64,000 nt of DNA from Gp7-AA6 sp036395755 (GCA_036395755.1 DASWCZ010000094.1:1-64000), one strand, 5' to 3'. Shown: positions 15,381 through 24,702, numbered from the stretch's first letter. Notes: generated by a model from the letters alone, not told the origin. Numbers and translations: made by a program.

Positions 15381-17585
15381 TTACCGACGCGGGCCGCGGG
15401 GTCCCCGGTCGCGATTGGGGTGGCCGGCGTGCTCGCCCTCGCGGCTGCGCCGGTCGTCCTCCTCGGGCCCGACCGGGGCCATGGCCATCTCGGCTTCGAC
15501 CTCCTCCTTGGAGAGAGCCTGCTTTCGAGAGAGCTTTATCTTCCCCATCGGGTCGACGGCAATGATCTTGACGGTGACCTCGTCCCCCTCCTTGACCACG
15601 TCCGTCGTCTGCCGGACACGATACGGAGCGAGCTCGGAGATGTGGACGAGCCCGTCCTGACCCGGCAGGATCTCGACGAAGGCGCCGTACGGCTCCACGC
15701 GGCGCACCTTGCCCGTGTAGACCTTCCCGATCTCCGGCTCCTGCGTCAGTCCTTCGATGATCTGGATCGCTCGCAGGGCCGCGGCCTCGTCGGAAGAAGC
15801 GATCGAGACCTTGCCCGAGTCCTCGACGTCGATCTTGCAACCAGTTTCCTCGATGATCGATCGGATCGTCTTCCCTCCCGAGCCGATGACGTCGCGGATG
15901 CGATCTCTCGGGATCTGCATCGTGAAGATCCGGGGCGCATACGGAGAAATGTTCGGCCGCGGCCGGTCGATCGCCGTCGCCATCTTCTCCAAGATGTGCA
16001 GCCTTCCGACCCGCGCCTGCTCGAGTGCCTGCTCGAGGACCGATCGGGACAGGCCCTGCATCTTGACGTCCATCTGGAGCGCGGTGATGCCGTCGGCGGA
16101 GCCGGCGACCTTGAAGTCCATATCCCCGTAGTGGTCTTCCTGGCCGGCGATATCGGTCAGGATGGCGAACCGGTTTCCGTCGCCGACGAGCCCCATCGCG
16201 ACTCCGGCGATCGGGGCCTTGATCGGCACGCCGGCGTCCATCAGTGCGAGCGTCCCGCCGCAGACCGTGGCCATCGACGAAGAGCCGTTCGACTCGAGGA
16301 TGTCCGATACGACGCGCACCGTGTAGGGAAACGAGTCCTCGCTCGGGAGCACGGTCGAGAGCGCGCGGCGCGCGAGATTTCCGTGGCCGATGTCGCGCCG
16401 GGACGGTCCCCTCATGAATTTCGTCTCCCCCACGGAAAACGGAGGGAAGTTGTAGTGGAGAAGGAACGTGTGCTCGCTTTCGCCCTCGTACTCTTCGATG
16501 ATCTGGGCGTCGTCGGAGGTCCCCAGCGTCGCTGTGACGAGCGCCTGCGTCTCCCCGCGCGTGAAGAGCGCCGATCCGTGCGTGCGGGGGAGCAGACCCA
16601 CCTCGACGGAGATCGGCCGGACCTGGTCGAAAGCGCGTCCATCGAGCCGCTTGCTCTCGTTCAGAATCGTCTCGCGGGTCAGGATCTTGACGAGGTCGTC
16701 GGCGGCGCGCGCGGTCTGGTCGCGCCGCTCGGGCTCGGTCTCGGGCACCATCGAGACCGCCGCCTTCTTGACCGCCTTGATCTCCGCGTAGGAAGCGATC
16801 TTTCCGGGCATGGTCAGGGCCGCCCGCATGGGCGCCTCCCACTGCAGACGGACTTCCGCGAAGACGGCCGGCGGGTACGACTCGGGCGCCTGCCAGGCCG
16901 GCTTATCGAAGCCGCCGCGTTTCTGCAGCTCTTTTTGAGCGGCGACGATCCGGCGGATCGCCTCGTGGCCGAAGAGAATGGCGTCGAGAATCCTCTGCTC
17001 GGAGACCTCCCGGGCGCCCGCCTCGACCATGACGACCGCTTCTTCGGTTCCGGCGACCACGAGGTCGATCTCGGACTTCTCCCGCTCGGCGTTGGTCGGG
17101 TTCAGGACGAACTGCCCGCCGATCGAACCGACGCGCACCGCGCCGATCGGCGAGTAGAACGGAACGCGGGAGCAGGTCAGCGCGACCGACGCGGCGTTTA
17201 AAGCCAGCACGTCCGGATCGTTCTGGCCGTCCGCGGACAGAACGAACGCGATGATCTGGGTTTCGTGGTTGAAGCCTTTCGGAAAGAGAGGCCGGAGCGG
17301 CCGGTCGATCAAACGGGAGGTCAGGATTTCCTTCTCGGTCGGCCGGCCTTCCCGCTTGAACCAGCCCCCGGGGATCCGACCAGCCGCGTAGGTGTTCTCG
17401 CGGTAATCCACCGTCAGCGGGAAGAAATCGGCGTTCTCCTTCGGCTCCTTGGCGAAGACGGCCGTCGCGAGCACGACGCTGTCGCCGTAACGTACCACGG
17501 CGGCGCCGTCCGCCTGTTTCGCGAGCTTTCCAATTTCGATGTCGAGGGATCGGGAGCCCAGAGGGATCGAGGTCTTGTGGATCAT
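15381..17585 (-). CDS. pnp: Polyribonucleotide nucleotidyltransferase (PNPase)
   Basis: A 734-residue phosphorolytic 3'-5' exoribonuclease with two RNase PH domains (starting GSRSLDIEIGKLAKQADGAA; second core FTRGETQALVTATLGT). These are followed by a KH domain (IRDVIGSGGKTIRSIIEETG) and an S1 domain (GKVYTGKVRRVEPYGAFVEI), then a charged disordered tail. Length and order are standard. It lies 115 bp downstream of rpsO, as in many bacteria, and that gap contains hairpins that could be processing sites. In E. coli the pnp leader is cleaved by RNase III and PNPase autoregulates; whether this applies here is inference. Confidence 0.98.
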   Translation of the reverse strand: MIHKTSIPLGSRSLDIEIGKLAKQADGAAVVRYGDSVVLATAVFAKEPKENADFFPLTVDYRENTYAAGRIPGGWFKREGRPTEKEILTSRLIDRPLRPLFPKGFNHETQIIAFVLSADGQNDPDVLALNAASVALTCSRVPFYSPIGAVRVGSIGGQFVLNPTNAEREKSEIDLVVAGTEEAVVMVEAGAREVSEQRILDAILFGHEAIRRIVAAQKELQKRGGFDKPAWQAPESYPPAVFAEVRLQWEAPMRAALTMPGKIASYAEIKAVKKAAVSMVPETEPERRDQTARAADDLVKILTRETILNESKRLDGRAFDQVRPISVEVGLLPRTHGSALFTRGETQALVTATLGTSDDAQIIEEYEGESEHTFLLHYNFPPFSVGETKFMRGPSRRDIGHGNLARRALSTVLPSEDSFPYTVRVVSDILESNGSSSMATVCGGTLALMDAGVPIKAPIAGVAMGLVGDGNRFAILTDIAGQEDHYGDMDFKVAGSADGITALQMDVKMQGLSRSVLEQALEQARVGRLHILEKMATAIDRPRPNISPYAPRIFTMQIPRDRIRDVIGSGGKTIRSIIEETGCKIDVEDSGKVSIASSDEAAALRAIQIIEGLTQEPEIGKVYTGKVRRVEPYGAFVEILPGQDGLVHISELAPYRVRQTTDVVKEGDEVTVKIIAVDPMGKIKLSRKQALSKEEVEAEMAMAPVGPEEDDRRSREGEHAGHPNRDRGPRGPRR

Positions 17586-17648
17586 GGTCTTTCCTTCTTG
17601 TATGGTCGGCCGCCGGTGAAACCGCTCGGCGAGAGAAAGCGCCTGAGT

Positions 17649-17696
17649 TTCCCTCGCCGGGGAAGGCGAAACGGGCTGTCGCCCGCCCCGGCGGGC
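17649..17696 (-). other. Two hairpins in the rpsO-pnp intercistronic region
   Basis: GCCCGCC (17681-17687) pairs with GGCGGGC (17690-17696), and TTCCC with GGGAA around 17650-17664. Both lie between rpsO and pnp. No T-run follows on the minus strand, so they look more like mRNA processing or stability elements than a terminator. Confidence 0.45.
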
Positions 17697-17700
17697 GGAG

Positions 17701-17976
17701 TTACTTCCGGATGCCGAGGCGCTCGATCAGCCGGTGATAGCGCTCCGGGTCTTCGGACTTCAAATAGTCGAGCAGGCGCCGGCGGCGCCCGACGAGCTTC
17801 AAGAGACCGCGGCGGGAGTGATGGTCCTTCGCGTTCGTCTTGAAGTGCTCGGTCAGGTAGACGATCCGGTTCGTCAGCAGCGCGACCTGCACCTCGGGCG
17901 AGCCCGTGTCGGTGTCGTGGGTACGGTACTGAGAAACGATCGTCGGCTTCTGCGTTCGATGCTCCGTGACGTTCAC
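17701..17976 (-). CDS. rpsO: 30S ribosomal protein S15
   Basis: A 91-residue S15 with the family motifs DTGSPEVQVALLTNRI, HFKTNAKDHHSRRGLL and RRRRLLDYL. It binds 16S rRNA helix 22 and the three-way junction. The GTG start is supported by GGAGGAG a few bases upstream. It lies between truB and pnp in the conserved order of this operon. A 31-bp hairpin repeat sits upstream, just after truB. Confidence 0.98.
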   Translation of the reverse strand: MNVTEHRTQKPTIVSQYRTHDTDTGSPEVQVALLTNRIVYLTEHFKTNAKDHHSRRGLLKLVGRRRRLLDYLKSEDPERYHRLIERLGIRK

Positions 17977-18042
17977 TTCTCCTCCAACCTTCTCATCTCA
18001 CACTTTTTTCTCAATCGGACAGCCTAGCACACAGAACATGTT

Positions 18043-18073
18043 GCGGGGACAGGTCCCGCGGACCTGCACCCGC
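18043..18073. repeat. 31-bp palindromic hairpin element, copy 1
   Basis: Arms GCGGG / CCCGC enclose a GA/CA mismatch, then CAGGTCC / GGACCTG, with loop CGC. It lies 6 nt past the truB stop. The copy at 53430-53460 has the same layout with T to C and A to G changes that keep pairing. Confidence 0.75.
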
Positions 18074-18079
18074 ATCAGC

Positions 18080-19009
18080 TCATTCGGCGAGGACGAGCTT
18101 CGGTCGAATGAGAGCGATTCCGCGGGTCCCGATCGGGCTGACCTGTCCGAGCGCGACCATCTCGTCGGAAGGTCCGACGAGAGCCACCCAGTCGCCCTCT
18201 TTCGAAGCGACGCCGCGCGCCGGGATCGACTGCCCCTTGCGGATCTTCCAGGTCTCGAGCGAAGCCAGGCGGACGCGCTCGAACGGAAAGTGAACGCGCG
18301 ACAGCGGAACCGCATGCGGCGGTTCCAGGCGCTCGTCCGGCGCCATCTCCTCGAAGCGCTCGAGCGCGACGGCCTCGCTCGCGTGGAAATCCCCGATGCG
18401 CGTGCGACGCAGAGACTCGAGGTGCGCCCCGCAGCCGAGCTTCTCGCCCAGGTCGCTCGCGATCGAGCGGATGTACGTCCCGGACGAGCAGGAAATCGAG
18501 AACGGCAGCTTCCCGTGGGACATTTCGCCGAAGGAGAGCTCCCGGACGCGGACCTTCTTCGGAATCACGGGAACGCTCTCGCCTTTTCGCGCCATCTCGT
18601 AGAACTTGCGTCCACCGACCTTTTTCGCCGAATACGGCGGCGGCGACTGTAGAAACTCGCCGCGAAAGGAGTCCGCGGCCGCCTCGACCTCTTCGCGCCG
18701 CAACCCGGCGGAGTCGCGCTCGGGACCGACGGCCTGGCCTTCGCGATCGAAGGTCGTCGTCGCGCGGCCGAGCCGGATGACCCCCTCGTAGGACTTGTCC
18801 ATCAGCGTGAAAAAGCCTTGCAGCCTCGCCGCCTCCCCGGCGCACAGAAGCAGGAGGCCCGTCGCCATCGGGTCGAGCGTTCCGCTGTGGCCGATGCGGG
18901 GAAGCGAGAGCGCCCGGCGCACGCGTTCGACGACGTCGTGGGAGGTGAGCCCGGTCGGCTTGTCGAGGAGAAACAGGAAGCCGCGGCGAAACGGTTCGGC
19001 GGCTCTCAT
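18080..19009 (-). CDS. truB: tRNA pseudouridine(55) synthase
   Basis: A 309-residue TruB that isomerises U55 in the tRNA T-loop. The catalytic aspartate is in HSGTLDPMATGLLLL (about residues 42-56), preceded by FLFLLDKPTGLTSHDVV. A C-terminal PUA-like RNA-binding segment follows (VHFPFERVRLASLE onward). The ATG start overlaps the rbfA stop by 4 nt (ATGA), so they are translated in tandem. This order (rbfA-truB-rpsO-pnp) is classical. Confidence 0.97.
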   Translation of the reverse strand: MRAAEPFRRGFLFLLDKPTGLTSHDVVERVRRALSLPRIGHSGTLDPMATGLLLLCAGEAARLQGFFTLMDKSYEGVIRLGRATTTFDREGQAVGPERDSAGLRREEVEAAADSFRGEFLQSPPPYSAKKVGGRKFYEMARKGESVPVIPKKVRVRELSFGEMSHGKLPFSISCSSGTYIRSIASDLGEKLGCGAHLESLRRTRIGDFHASEAVALERFEEMAPDERLEPPHAVPLSRVHFPFERVRLASLETWKIRKGQSIPARGVASKEGDWVALVGPSDEMVALGQVSPIGTRGIALIRPKLVLAE

Positions 19010-19371
19010 GGCTCCTCTTCGCGTCCCGGCAGCACCCGTGAGAGCAGCTCGTCGATCCGCGCGCCCCGGTCGTAGGAGCGGTCCGGCTCGAAGAAGAGCT
19101 CCGGCGCGTAGCGCAGCCCGCAGCGCCGGCCGACCTCGCGCCGCAGAAACCCGGCCGCGCGCGCGAGCCCCGCGCCCGCACGGTCGAGGGCCGCTTCGTC
19201 GCCGTGGGCCGTGAAGAACACCCGGGCGGACTTCAGGTCCGACGGCATCTCGACGTCCGTGATCGTGACGGTCTTGACGTCCGGGTCGTGCGCTTCGATC
19301 AAGAGAAGACTCGAGATCTCCGCTCGGACGAGATCGGCAACGCGCTGGCTGCGGCGGGAATCTTTCTTCAC
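19006..19371 (-). CDS. rbfA: 30S ribosome-binding factor A
   Basis: A 121-residue KH-fold protein needed for late 16S rRNA maturation. Recognisable features are RRSQRVADLVRAEISSLL at the N-terminus, VTITDVEMPSDLKSARVFF in the middle and LRYAPELFFEPDRSYDRG near the end. Length is normal. It overlaps truB by 4 nt. Upstream lies a 126-bp gap carrying a dispersed repeat, unusual inside this otherwise compact operon. Confidence 0.95.
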   Translation of the reverse strand: MKKDSRRSQRVADLVRAEISSLLLIEAHDPDVKTVTITDVEMPSDLKSARVFFTAHGDEAALDRAGAGLARAAGFLRREVGRRCGLRYAPELFFEPDRSYDRGARIDELLSRVLPGREEEP

Positions 19372-19385
19372 GCGGCCCTCCGAGC

Positions 19386-19485
19386 TGTCATTCCGAGGGC
19401 CGCAGGCCCGAGGAATCTCTTCCTCGGAAAGGGAGGGATCCCTCGCGGAGCCTGTCCCGAGCGAAGGCGAGGGACTCGGGAGGAC
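19386..19485. repeat. Dispersed intergenic repeat, copy with 43-bp core
   Basis: The element begins TGTCATTCCGAG and contains a 43-bp core at 19439-19481. The same core recurs at 33934-33976 and inverted at 38128-38169. It sits between ylxP and rbfA inside the nusA operon and encodes no protein. Confidence 0.75.
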
Positions 19486-19497
19486 ATGGAGAGAGAC

Positions 19498-19785
19498 CTA
19501 CACATGAATGAACTCATTCCTGTAATTCAGCAGCTCGCCGTCGAGATTCTGTTCCACGAAACTCAAGATCTTCTGCAGGAGGGCGTCGAGCGGCTTCTCA
19601 TCCGGGCCGACCGCGGCGACCGCCAGCTCGGCTCTTTCCAGGAGATCCTGCCCGCCGACCTCCGATGCGGAGACCTCGAACTGGTTTCGGAGCCGACTCT
19701 TCAAGCTCTGGACGATCATCCGCTTTTCCTTCAGCCCGCGGCAGCCGGGCAGGTGAAGGTCGAAGACGGCGTAAGCGAGAACCAT
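19498..19785 (-). CDS. DUF503 (YlxP-like) protein
   Basis: A 95-residue protein starting MVLAYAVFDLHLPGCRGLKE, with LKEKRMIVQSLKSRLRNQFEVSASEV, the DUF503 core. The family is regularly found between infB and rbfA, as here, and is thought to act in ribosome assembly or translation. No molecular activity can be read from the sequence. Confidence 0.92.
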   Translation of the reverse strand: MVLAYAVFDLHLPGCRGLKEKRMIVQSLKSRLRNQFEVSASEVGGQDLLERAELAVAAVGPDEKPLDALLQKILSFVEQNLDGELLNYRNEFIHV

Positions 19786-19827
19786 GGTTCAGCGAAGCGG
19801 AGCGGGACGATTACGAGCCCGTCTTTC

Positions 19828-22656
19828 TCAGGCTTCCATCACTCCGGCGACCTTGTCGACCTGGTATGCCTCGATCACGTCGCCCACCTTGACGTCCTGG
19901 TAACGGTCGAGAGCGATGCCGCACTCGAAGCCCTGCCGGACCTCCGAGACGTCGTCCTTGAAGCGCCGCAGAGAAGCGACCTTCCCCTCGTAGATCACGC
20001 GGTTGTCCCGCAGCAGCCGGACCTGGGAAGAGCGTCCGATCGAACCCTCGGTGACGTAGCAGCCCGCCGCGATGCCGAACTTCGGGACCTTGAACGTGTT
20101 CCGGACCTCGGCGCGACCCCGGGCGACCTCTTTCAACGTGGGTTCGAGCAGTCCTTCCATCGCCTTCCGGATCTCGTCGGTCACGTTGTAGATGATCGTG
20201 TGGAGGCGCAGCTCGACGCCGCTCTTGTCCGCCTCCGCCTCGGCCTTCTTCTCCGGCCGTACGTTGAATCCGACGATGATCGCTCCGGAAGCGGACGCGA
20301 GCAGGACGTCATTGATGTTGATCGCGCCGACGCCGACGTGGAGGAGCGAGACCTTCACCTTCTCGTTGGACAGATTCTTCAGGGCCTGCGACAGGACCTC
20401 GGCCGAGCCGGCGACGTCGGCCTTGACGATCAGAGGCAGCTCCTTGATGCGTCCTTCCTGGATCTTGTTGAAGAGCTGGTCGAGCGAGAGCTTCTGGCTC
20501 GCGGCCATCGCCTTCTCGCGTTCCCGAAGCTGGCGGAAAGAGGCGACCGAGCGCGCTTTGGCCTCGTCCGGAACGACCTGGAACGTGTCGCCGGCCTGCG
20601 GAAGGTCCTCGAAGCCGGTCACCTCGACCGGCGTCGCGGGGCCCGCGTCCGTCAGGCGGTCGCCACGGTCGTCGGTCATCGAGCGGACGCGGCCGAACAC
20701 CGATCCGGCGAAGAAGACGTCTCCGACGCGCAAGGTCCCGGACTGGACGAGCACCGTCGCCACGTTGCCCCGCCCCGCTTCGACCCTCGCCTCGAGCACC
20801 ACGCCCCGGGCCTCCTCGGCGACGGAAGCGGTCAACTCCTGCAGGTCCGCGACGATCAGGATCAGCTCGAGCAGCTGGTCGATCCCCTGCTTTTTGAGCG
20901 CCGAGATTTCCGCCGAGGGAACCTCGCCCCCCCACGACTCGAGGAGGACTCCGTGGTCCGCAAGCTCTTTACGGACCCGATCGGCGTTGGCGTTCGCCTT
21001 GTCGATCTTGTTGATTGCGACCACGATCGGAACCTTCGCGGCGCGGGCGTGGTCGATCGCTTCGACGGTCTGCGGCATCACTCCGTCGTCCGCCGCGACG
21101 ACGAGCACGACGATGTCCGTGGCCCGGGCTCCGCGCGCGCGCATCGAGGTGAACGCCTCATGACCGGGAGTATCGAGGAAGACGATCGGCCGGCCATGGA
21201 CTTCGACGCGGTAGGCCCCGATGTGCTGGGTGATGCCTCCCGCCTCTCCTTCGGCGACCTTGGTCTGGCGGATCGCGTCTAAGAGTGATGTTTTCCCGTG
21301 ATCGACGTGGCCCATCACGGTTACGACCGGCGCGCGGGGCGACCGGGCGACCGTCGTCACCGGAGCAATTTCCGCGCTTTCCGGCGCGGTTCGCGCGAGC
21401 TCGAGCTCCTCTTCGAACGAGACGACCGCGGCTTCGACGCCGACCTCCTTGGCGATCTGGATGGCGGTCGACGCATCAAGGGTCTGGTTTACAGTCGCGA
21501 GGATTCCCCGCTGCATGAGCAGTCGCTGAATGTCTTTCGCGAGGACGCCGAGCTTTTCGGAGAGCTCCTTGACCGTGACGCCCTCCGACAGGAAGATCGG
21601 GCCGGTCGGCATCGGCTTCTTGAACTCGAGCAGCTTGCCCGAATCGTGCGCGCGCGTCGACTTGGCCGCGCGACGCAGCGCGGACTTGGAGACCGGTTTC
21701 GCCTCGGCGACGGTCTCGACCTCTTCGGCCCCCTCCGTCTTCTCGATGAGCGGAAGGGTGATGTCGGAGTAGGTGTCTTCCTCGTACGCGCCGACGAACT
21801 CCCGCAGATCGACTTCGTCCGCGACGGTGATCTTCGGCTTCGCCCCGCGCTTCGCGGCGGGCTTCTTGGTGTCCTTCTCGTCTTCCTTCTTGCGTTTCGT
21901 TCCGGCGCGCTCGGCGACGAGCGGCGGGGCCGCGGGCCGAGCGGGGCCCATGCCCGGTCTCGCGCCCGGTCCGGGACGCCCGGCGAGTCCGGTCGGGCGC
22001 AGCGGTGCGCCGGCCGGCCGCATCCCCGGGCCGCCGGGAGTCGGGCGATAGACCGAAGGAGCCGGCCGCCCCGGGCTTCCCGAAGCGGGCCCCATCGGTC
22101 TCGACGGACCCGTCGGACGCATGGCGGGAGAACCCGGCCCGGCGCCGGCGCGGGCCATTGCCGGCGGGCCGCTCGGGCCGAGAGGTCTTCCCGCCGCAGG
22201 CCGCGGGGGAGGCAGCACGATCTTGCGGGGAAGAGCCGGCTTGGCGGGCGGCTCGGGTTCCGGCTCGGAAGGCACGACCGCGGTGCGGGCCGGTTCCGCC
22301 GGCTTCGCGCGGGCCTCCGGCGTCGTCGGCGGCGCAGGCGCGGCGGCGGGACCCGAAGCGGGACGGCGGACGACGGGCTCTGCCTCCGGCTCCGGACGAG
22401 CCGGGGCGGTCTTCTCCACGATCTTGATCCGGGAGAGCGCGCTCTTCTGTGGCCGGAAGGCCTTCGATTCGCTGTCCCGGACGATCAGCTGTTTGGGGGC
22501 GTGGGTCTTGCCCTGGAGGATGGCCAAGACCGTCGACTCGTCGAGCGCCGCCTGCGGCGATTTGACGTCCACCCCGATCGACTGGAGCAGGAAGAGAACT
22601 TCCTTGCTCCCGATCCCCATCTGCGCGGCGAGCTCTTCGACCCGAATCTTTCCCAT
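19828..22656 (-). CDS. infB: Translation initiation factor IF-2
   Basis: A 942-residue GTPase that places initiator tRNA on the 30S subunit. An IF2_N domain opens the protein (RVEELAAQMGIGSKEVLFLL). A long linker rich in Pro, Ala and Gly (about residues 90-290) is low-complexity, and a second IF2_N domain follows near residue 365. The G domain begins near residue 446 with VMGHVDHGKTSLLDAI, then DTPGHEAF and NKID; domains II-IV complete the factor. Length and linker fit high-GC bacteria. It is nine bases downstream of nusA. Confidence 0.98.
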   Translation of the reverse strand: MGKIRVEELAAQMGIGSKEVLFLLQSIGVDVKSPQAALDESTVLAILQGKTHAPKQLIVRDSESKAFRPQKSALSRIKIVEKTAPARPEPEAEPVVRRPASGPAAAPAPPTTPEARAKPAEPARTAVVPSEPEPEPPAKPALPRKIVLPPPRPAAGRPLGPSGPPAMARAGAGPGSPAMRPTGPSRPMGPASGSPGRPAPSVYRPTPGGPGMRPAGAPLRPTGLAGRPGPGARPGMGPARPAAPPLVAERAGTKRKKEDEKDTKKPAAKRGAKPKITVADEVDLREFVGAYEEDTYSDITLPLIEKTEGAEEVETVAEAKPVSKSALRRAAKSTRAHDSGKLLEFKKPMPTGPIFLSEGVTVKELSEKLGVLAKDIQRLLMQRGILATVNQTLDASTAIQIAKEVGVEAAVVSFEEELELARTAPESAEIAPVTTVARSPRAPVVTVMGHVDHGKTSLLDAIRQTKVAEGEAGGITQHIGAYRVEVHGRPIVFLDTPGHEAFTSMRARGARATDIVVLVVAADDGVMPQTVEAIDHARAAKVPIVVAINKIDKANANADRVRKELADHGVLLESWGGEVPSAEISALKKQGIDQLLELILIVADLQELTASVAEEARGVVLEARVEAGRGNVATVLVQSGTLRVGDVFFAGSVFGRVRSMTDDRGDRLTDAGPATPVEVTGFEDLPQAGDTFQVVPDEAKARSVASFRQLREREKAMAASQKLSLDQLFNKIQEGRIKELPLIVKADVAGSAEVLSQALKNLSNEKVKVSLLHVGVGAININDVLLASASGAIIVGFNVRPEKKAEAEADKSGVELRLHTIIYNVTDEIRKAMEGLLEPTLKEVARGRAEVRNTFKVPKFGIAAGCYVTEGSIGRSSQVRLLRDNRVIYEGKVASLRRFKDDVSEVRQGFECGIALDRYQDVKVGDVIEAYQVDKVAGVMEA

Positions 22657-22665
22657 CGAGCTGGA

Positions 22666-24147
22666 CTACTCCTGAACGATCGTCTCTTCGGCCGGCGTCG
22701 AGGGCTCTTCCTCCTGAGCGCCGGGAACTTCTTCGACTTCTTCCGATTCTTCTTCCGATTCTTCTTCCGATTCCTCGGAGCGGGGCGAACGAATCTCCTG
22801 TTCCGCTGCGCGAGCCGCTTCAAGGAGCCTCTCGGCGGTCGCCGCGCCGATCCCGGGGATTTGGGAGAGTTCCTCCGCGCTCTTGTCGAGGAGTTCGGCG
22901 AGCGATCCGACCCCGGCTTCCGCGAGCTTCTCCGCGGTCTTCCCGCCGATTCCGGGGATCTCGGACACGGGGGTCTGCTTCAAACGAGACGCCTCGAGCA
23001 TTCGCGTCAGAGCTTCGGCGACCTCGCCCTTGACCTCGGTCTCCCCCTTGATCTCGATCTTCAGACCGATCAAAGCCGAGGCGAGCCGCACGTTCTGACC
23101 CTTCTTGCCGATCGCGAGCGAGAGCTGGTCGTCTTCGACGACGCAGTCGAGGCTCATTGTTCCGTCTTCATGGTGGATGGGCGAGACCCGGGTGATCTTG
23201 GCCGGAGCGAGAGCGTTCTGGGCGAAGGTGATCAGGTCGTCGGAGTAAAGGATGACGTCGATCTTCTCGCCGTGGAGCTCCCGCATGATCGACTGGACCC
23301 GGCTTCCGCGCATGCCCACGCAGGCTCCGACCGGATCGACGTCGCGCTCGCGCGAGCGCACCGCGACCTTCGCTCGTTCGCCCGGCTGGCGGACCGCCCC
23401 CTTGATGACGACCGTGCCGTCGTAGATTTCGGGCACTTCCATCTCGAAGAACCGGATCAGGAGCCTCGGGTCGGTCCGAGAAAGGACGAGCTGCGGACCC
23501 TTCGGGTTCCGGTGCACGTCGTAGAGGATCGATCGGATCCGCTCCCCCTGGCCGTAGCGCTCGGCGCGCGATTGCTGATCGCGCGGGATGATCCCCTCCG
23601 TCTTGCCGAGATCGACGATCATGTCGCCGCGCTCGAACCGTTTGACCGTTCCGCTCATGAGCTCGCCGATCTTCGGGAAGTACTCGTTGTAGATGTTGTC
23701 GCGTTCCGCCTCCCGGACCTTCTGGTAGAGGACCTGCTTCGCGGTCTGGGCGGCAATTCGTCCGAGCCCCATCGTCTCCCGATAGACCCGGACTTCGTCG
23801 CCGAGAACGACGTCGTCGACCTCGGTCGCGGGCTCGCCTTCGGCGCCTGGCCGCAGAACGCGGACCTCTCCCCGCGTCCCCTGCTTTGCGACCAACTCGC
23901 GGGCTTCCTCCAGAAGGACCTCCGGCGGCGGATCCTCCGATTCGGTGTCGAGCTCCGCGACGACCGTGCGCGGCGAGTACACCGTCATTGCCCCGGTCTG
24001 GCGGTCGATCAGCGTCACCATCGCCTTGTCGTGGTAGAACTTTCTCGCCGCCGAGGACATGGCTTCCTCGAGCGCGCCGAACATCTTTTCGGTGTCGATG
24101 TCTTTCTCCCGCGAGACCTGTCGGATCACCGACGGATCGATGTTCAT
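22666..24147 (-). CDS. nusA: Transcription termination/antitermination factor NusA
   Basis: A 493-residue NusA: an N-terminal RNAP-binding domain, an S1 domain (about 135-200, GELMSGTVKRFERGDMIVDL), two KH domains (GACVGMRGSRVQSIMRELHG; AIGKKGQNVRLASALIG), then two helix-hairpin-helix units (ISEIPGIGG-like and LSQIPGIGAATAERLL). The C-terminus is a Ser/Glu-rich acidic tail encoded by a 12-bp tandem repeat. NusA modulates pausing, termination and antitermination and is commonly autoregulated. The operon leader carries a terminator-like hairpin. Confidence 0.97.
   Translation of the reverse strand: MNIDPSVIRQVSREKDIDTEKMFGALEEAMSSAARKFYHDKAMVTLIDRQTGAMTVYSPRTVVAELDTESEDPPPEVLLEEARELVAKQGTRGEVRVLRPGAEGEPATEVDDVVLGDEVRVYRETMGLGRIAAQTAKQVLYQKVREAERDNIYNEYFPKIGELMSGTVKRFERGDMIVDLGKTEGIIPRDQQSRAERYGQGERIRSILYDVHRNPKGPQLVLSRTDPRLLIRFFEMEVPEIYDGTVVIKGAVRQPGERAKVAVRSRERDVDPVGACVGMRGSRVQSIMRELHGEKIDVILYSDDLITFAQNALAPAKITRVSPIHHEDGTMSLDCVVEDDQLSLAIGKKGQNVRLASALIGLKIEIKGETEVKGEVAEALTRMLEASRLKQTPVSEIPGIGGKTAEKLAEAGVGSLAELLDKSAEELSQIPGIGAATAERLLEAARAAEQEIRSPRSEESEEESEEESEEVEEVPGAQEEEPSTPAEETIVQE
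22741..22776. repeat. 12-bp tandem repeat inside nusA
   Basis: Three copies of TTCCGATTCTTC (the last with one change), in frame, encode the EESE-type acidic tail of NusA. Copy number could vary between strains. Confidence 0.8.
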
Positions 24148-24169
24148 CGGACCGTGCTACTCCTCACCA

Positions 24170-24688
24170 TCAGCCCCGGCGCTCCGGCCACTCGAATTCC
24201 AATCGCGCCAGCCGAATATCGCCGAAACGGACATTATAGGTTTTGCGGTTCTCCCCATCAACGACACGGAGCAGGTCTCCGTCGACGCTCTCGAGCGTTC
24301 CGCGCAGATTTCGACTGCCCGAGCCGGGATTGCTCGACCCGTTGGAGGACAGGGCGAGCACGGGCGCGTCGGTCTTCACGCGAACGCGCCGTCCGACGAA
24401 TCTCCTGGCGTCGTCGAGCGAGTAGAGCTTCCGGTCGAGGCCGGCAGAAGAAACTTCGAGCACGTACCCGTGCGGGATCTCATCGGACGCGTCTAAGAGA
24501 GCCGAAGCCTCTCTCGAGACTGCCTCGCAATCTTGGACGGAGACGGAGCTCCCGTCTTCCCGTTCGAGCACAAGGCGGACGACCGCCGCCCGTCCGGTTC
24601 CGGACGGCTCGACGGCGAGCAGACGACAACCTTTCTCCCGGGCGATCGCCCGGATTTCCTCGGTCGTCTCCGGTTTCAAGAGCGGCAT
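24170..24688 (-). CDS. rimP: Ribosome maturation factor RimP
   Basis: A 172-residue RimP needed for 30S maturation, first gene of the nusA-infB operon. The ATG at 24688 (MPLLKPETTEEIRAIAREKG) gives the normal length; the longer upstream frame runs through a terminator-like hairpin and is not protein-like. Motifs are VQDCEAVSREASALLD and YVLEVSSAGLDRKL, followed by a C-terminal SH3-like domain. AGG lies 4-6 bases before the start. A Ser/Asn/Gly-rich insertion interrupts the C-terminal domain (about 125-140). Confidence 0.93.
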   Translation of the reverse strand: MPLLKPETTEEIRAIAREKGCRLLAVEPSGTGRAAVVRLVLEREDGSSVSVQDCEAVSREASALLDASDEIPHGYVLEVSSAGLDRKLYSLDDARRFVGRRVRVKTDAPVLALSSNGSSNPGSGSRNLRGTLESVDGDLLRVVDGENRKTYNVRFGDIRLARLEFEWPERRG

Positions 24689-24702
24689 TCCTGACCTTTG
24701 AA

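Noticed and set aside
17586..17700. An intrinsic terminator between rpsO and pnp
   Set aside because: Hairpins are present but no T-run follows on the minus strand, and rpsO-pnp read-through is typical.
22741..22776. A CRISPR-like direct repeat
   Set aside because: The units are contiguous without spacers and encode the acidic tail of NusA.
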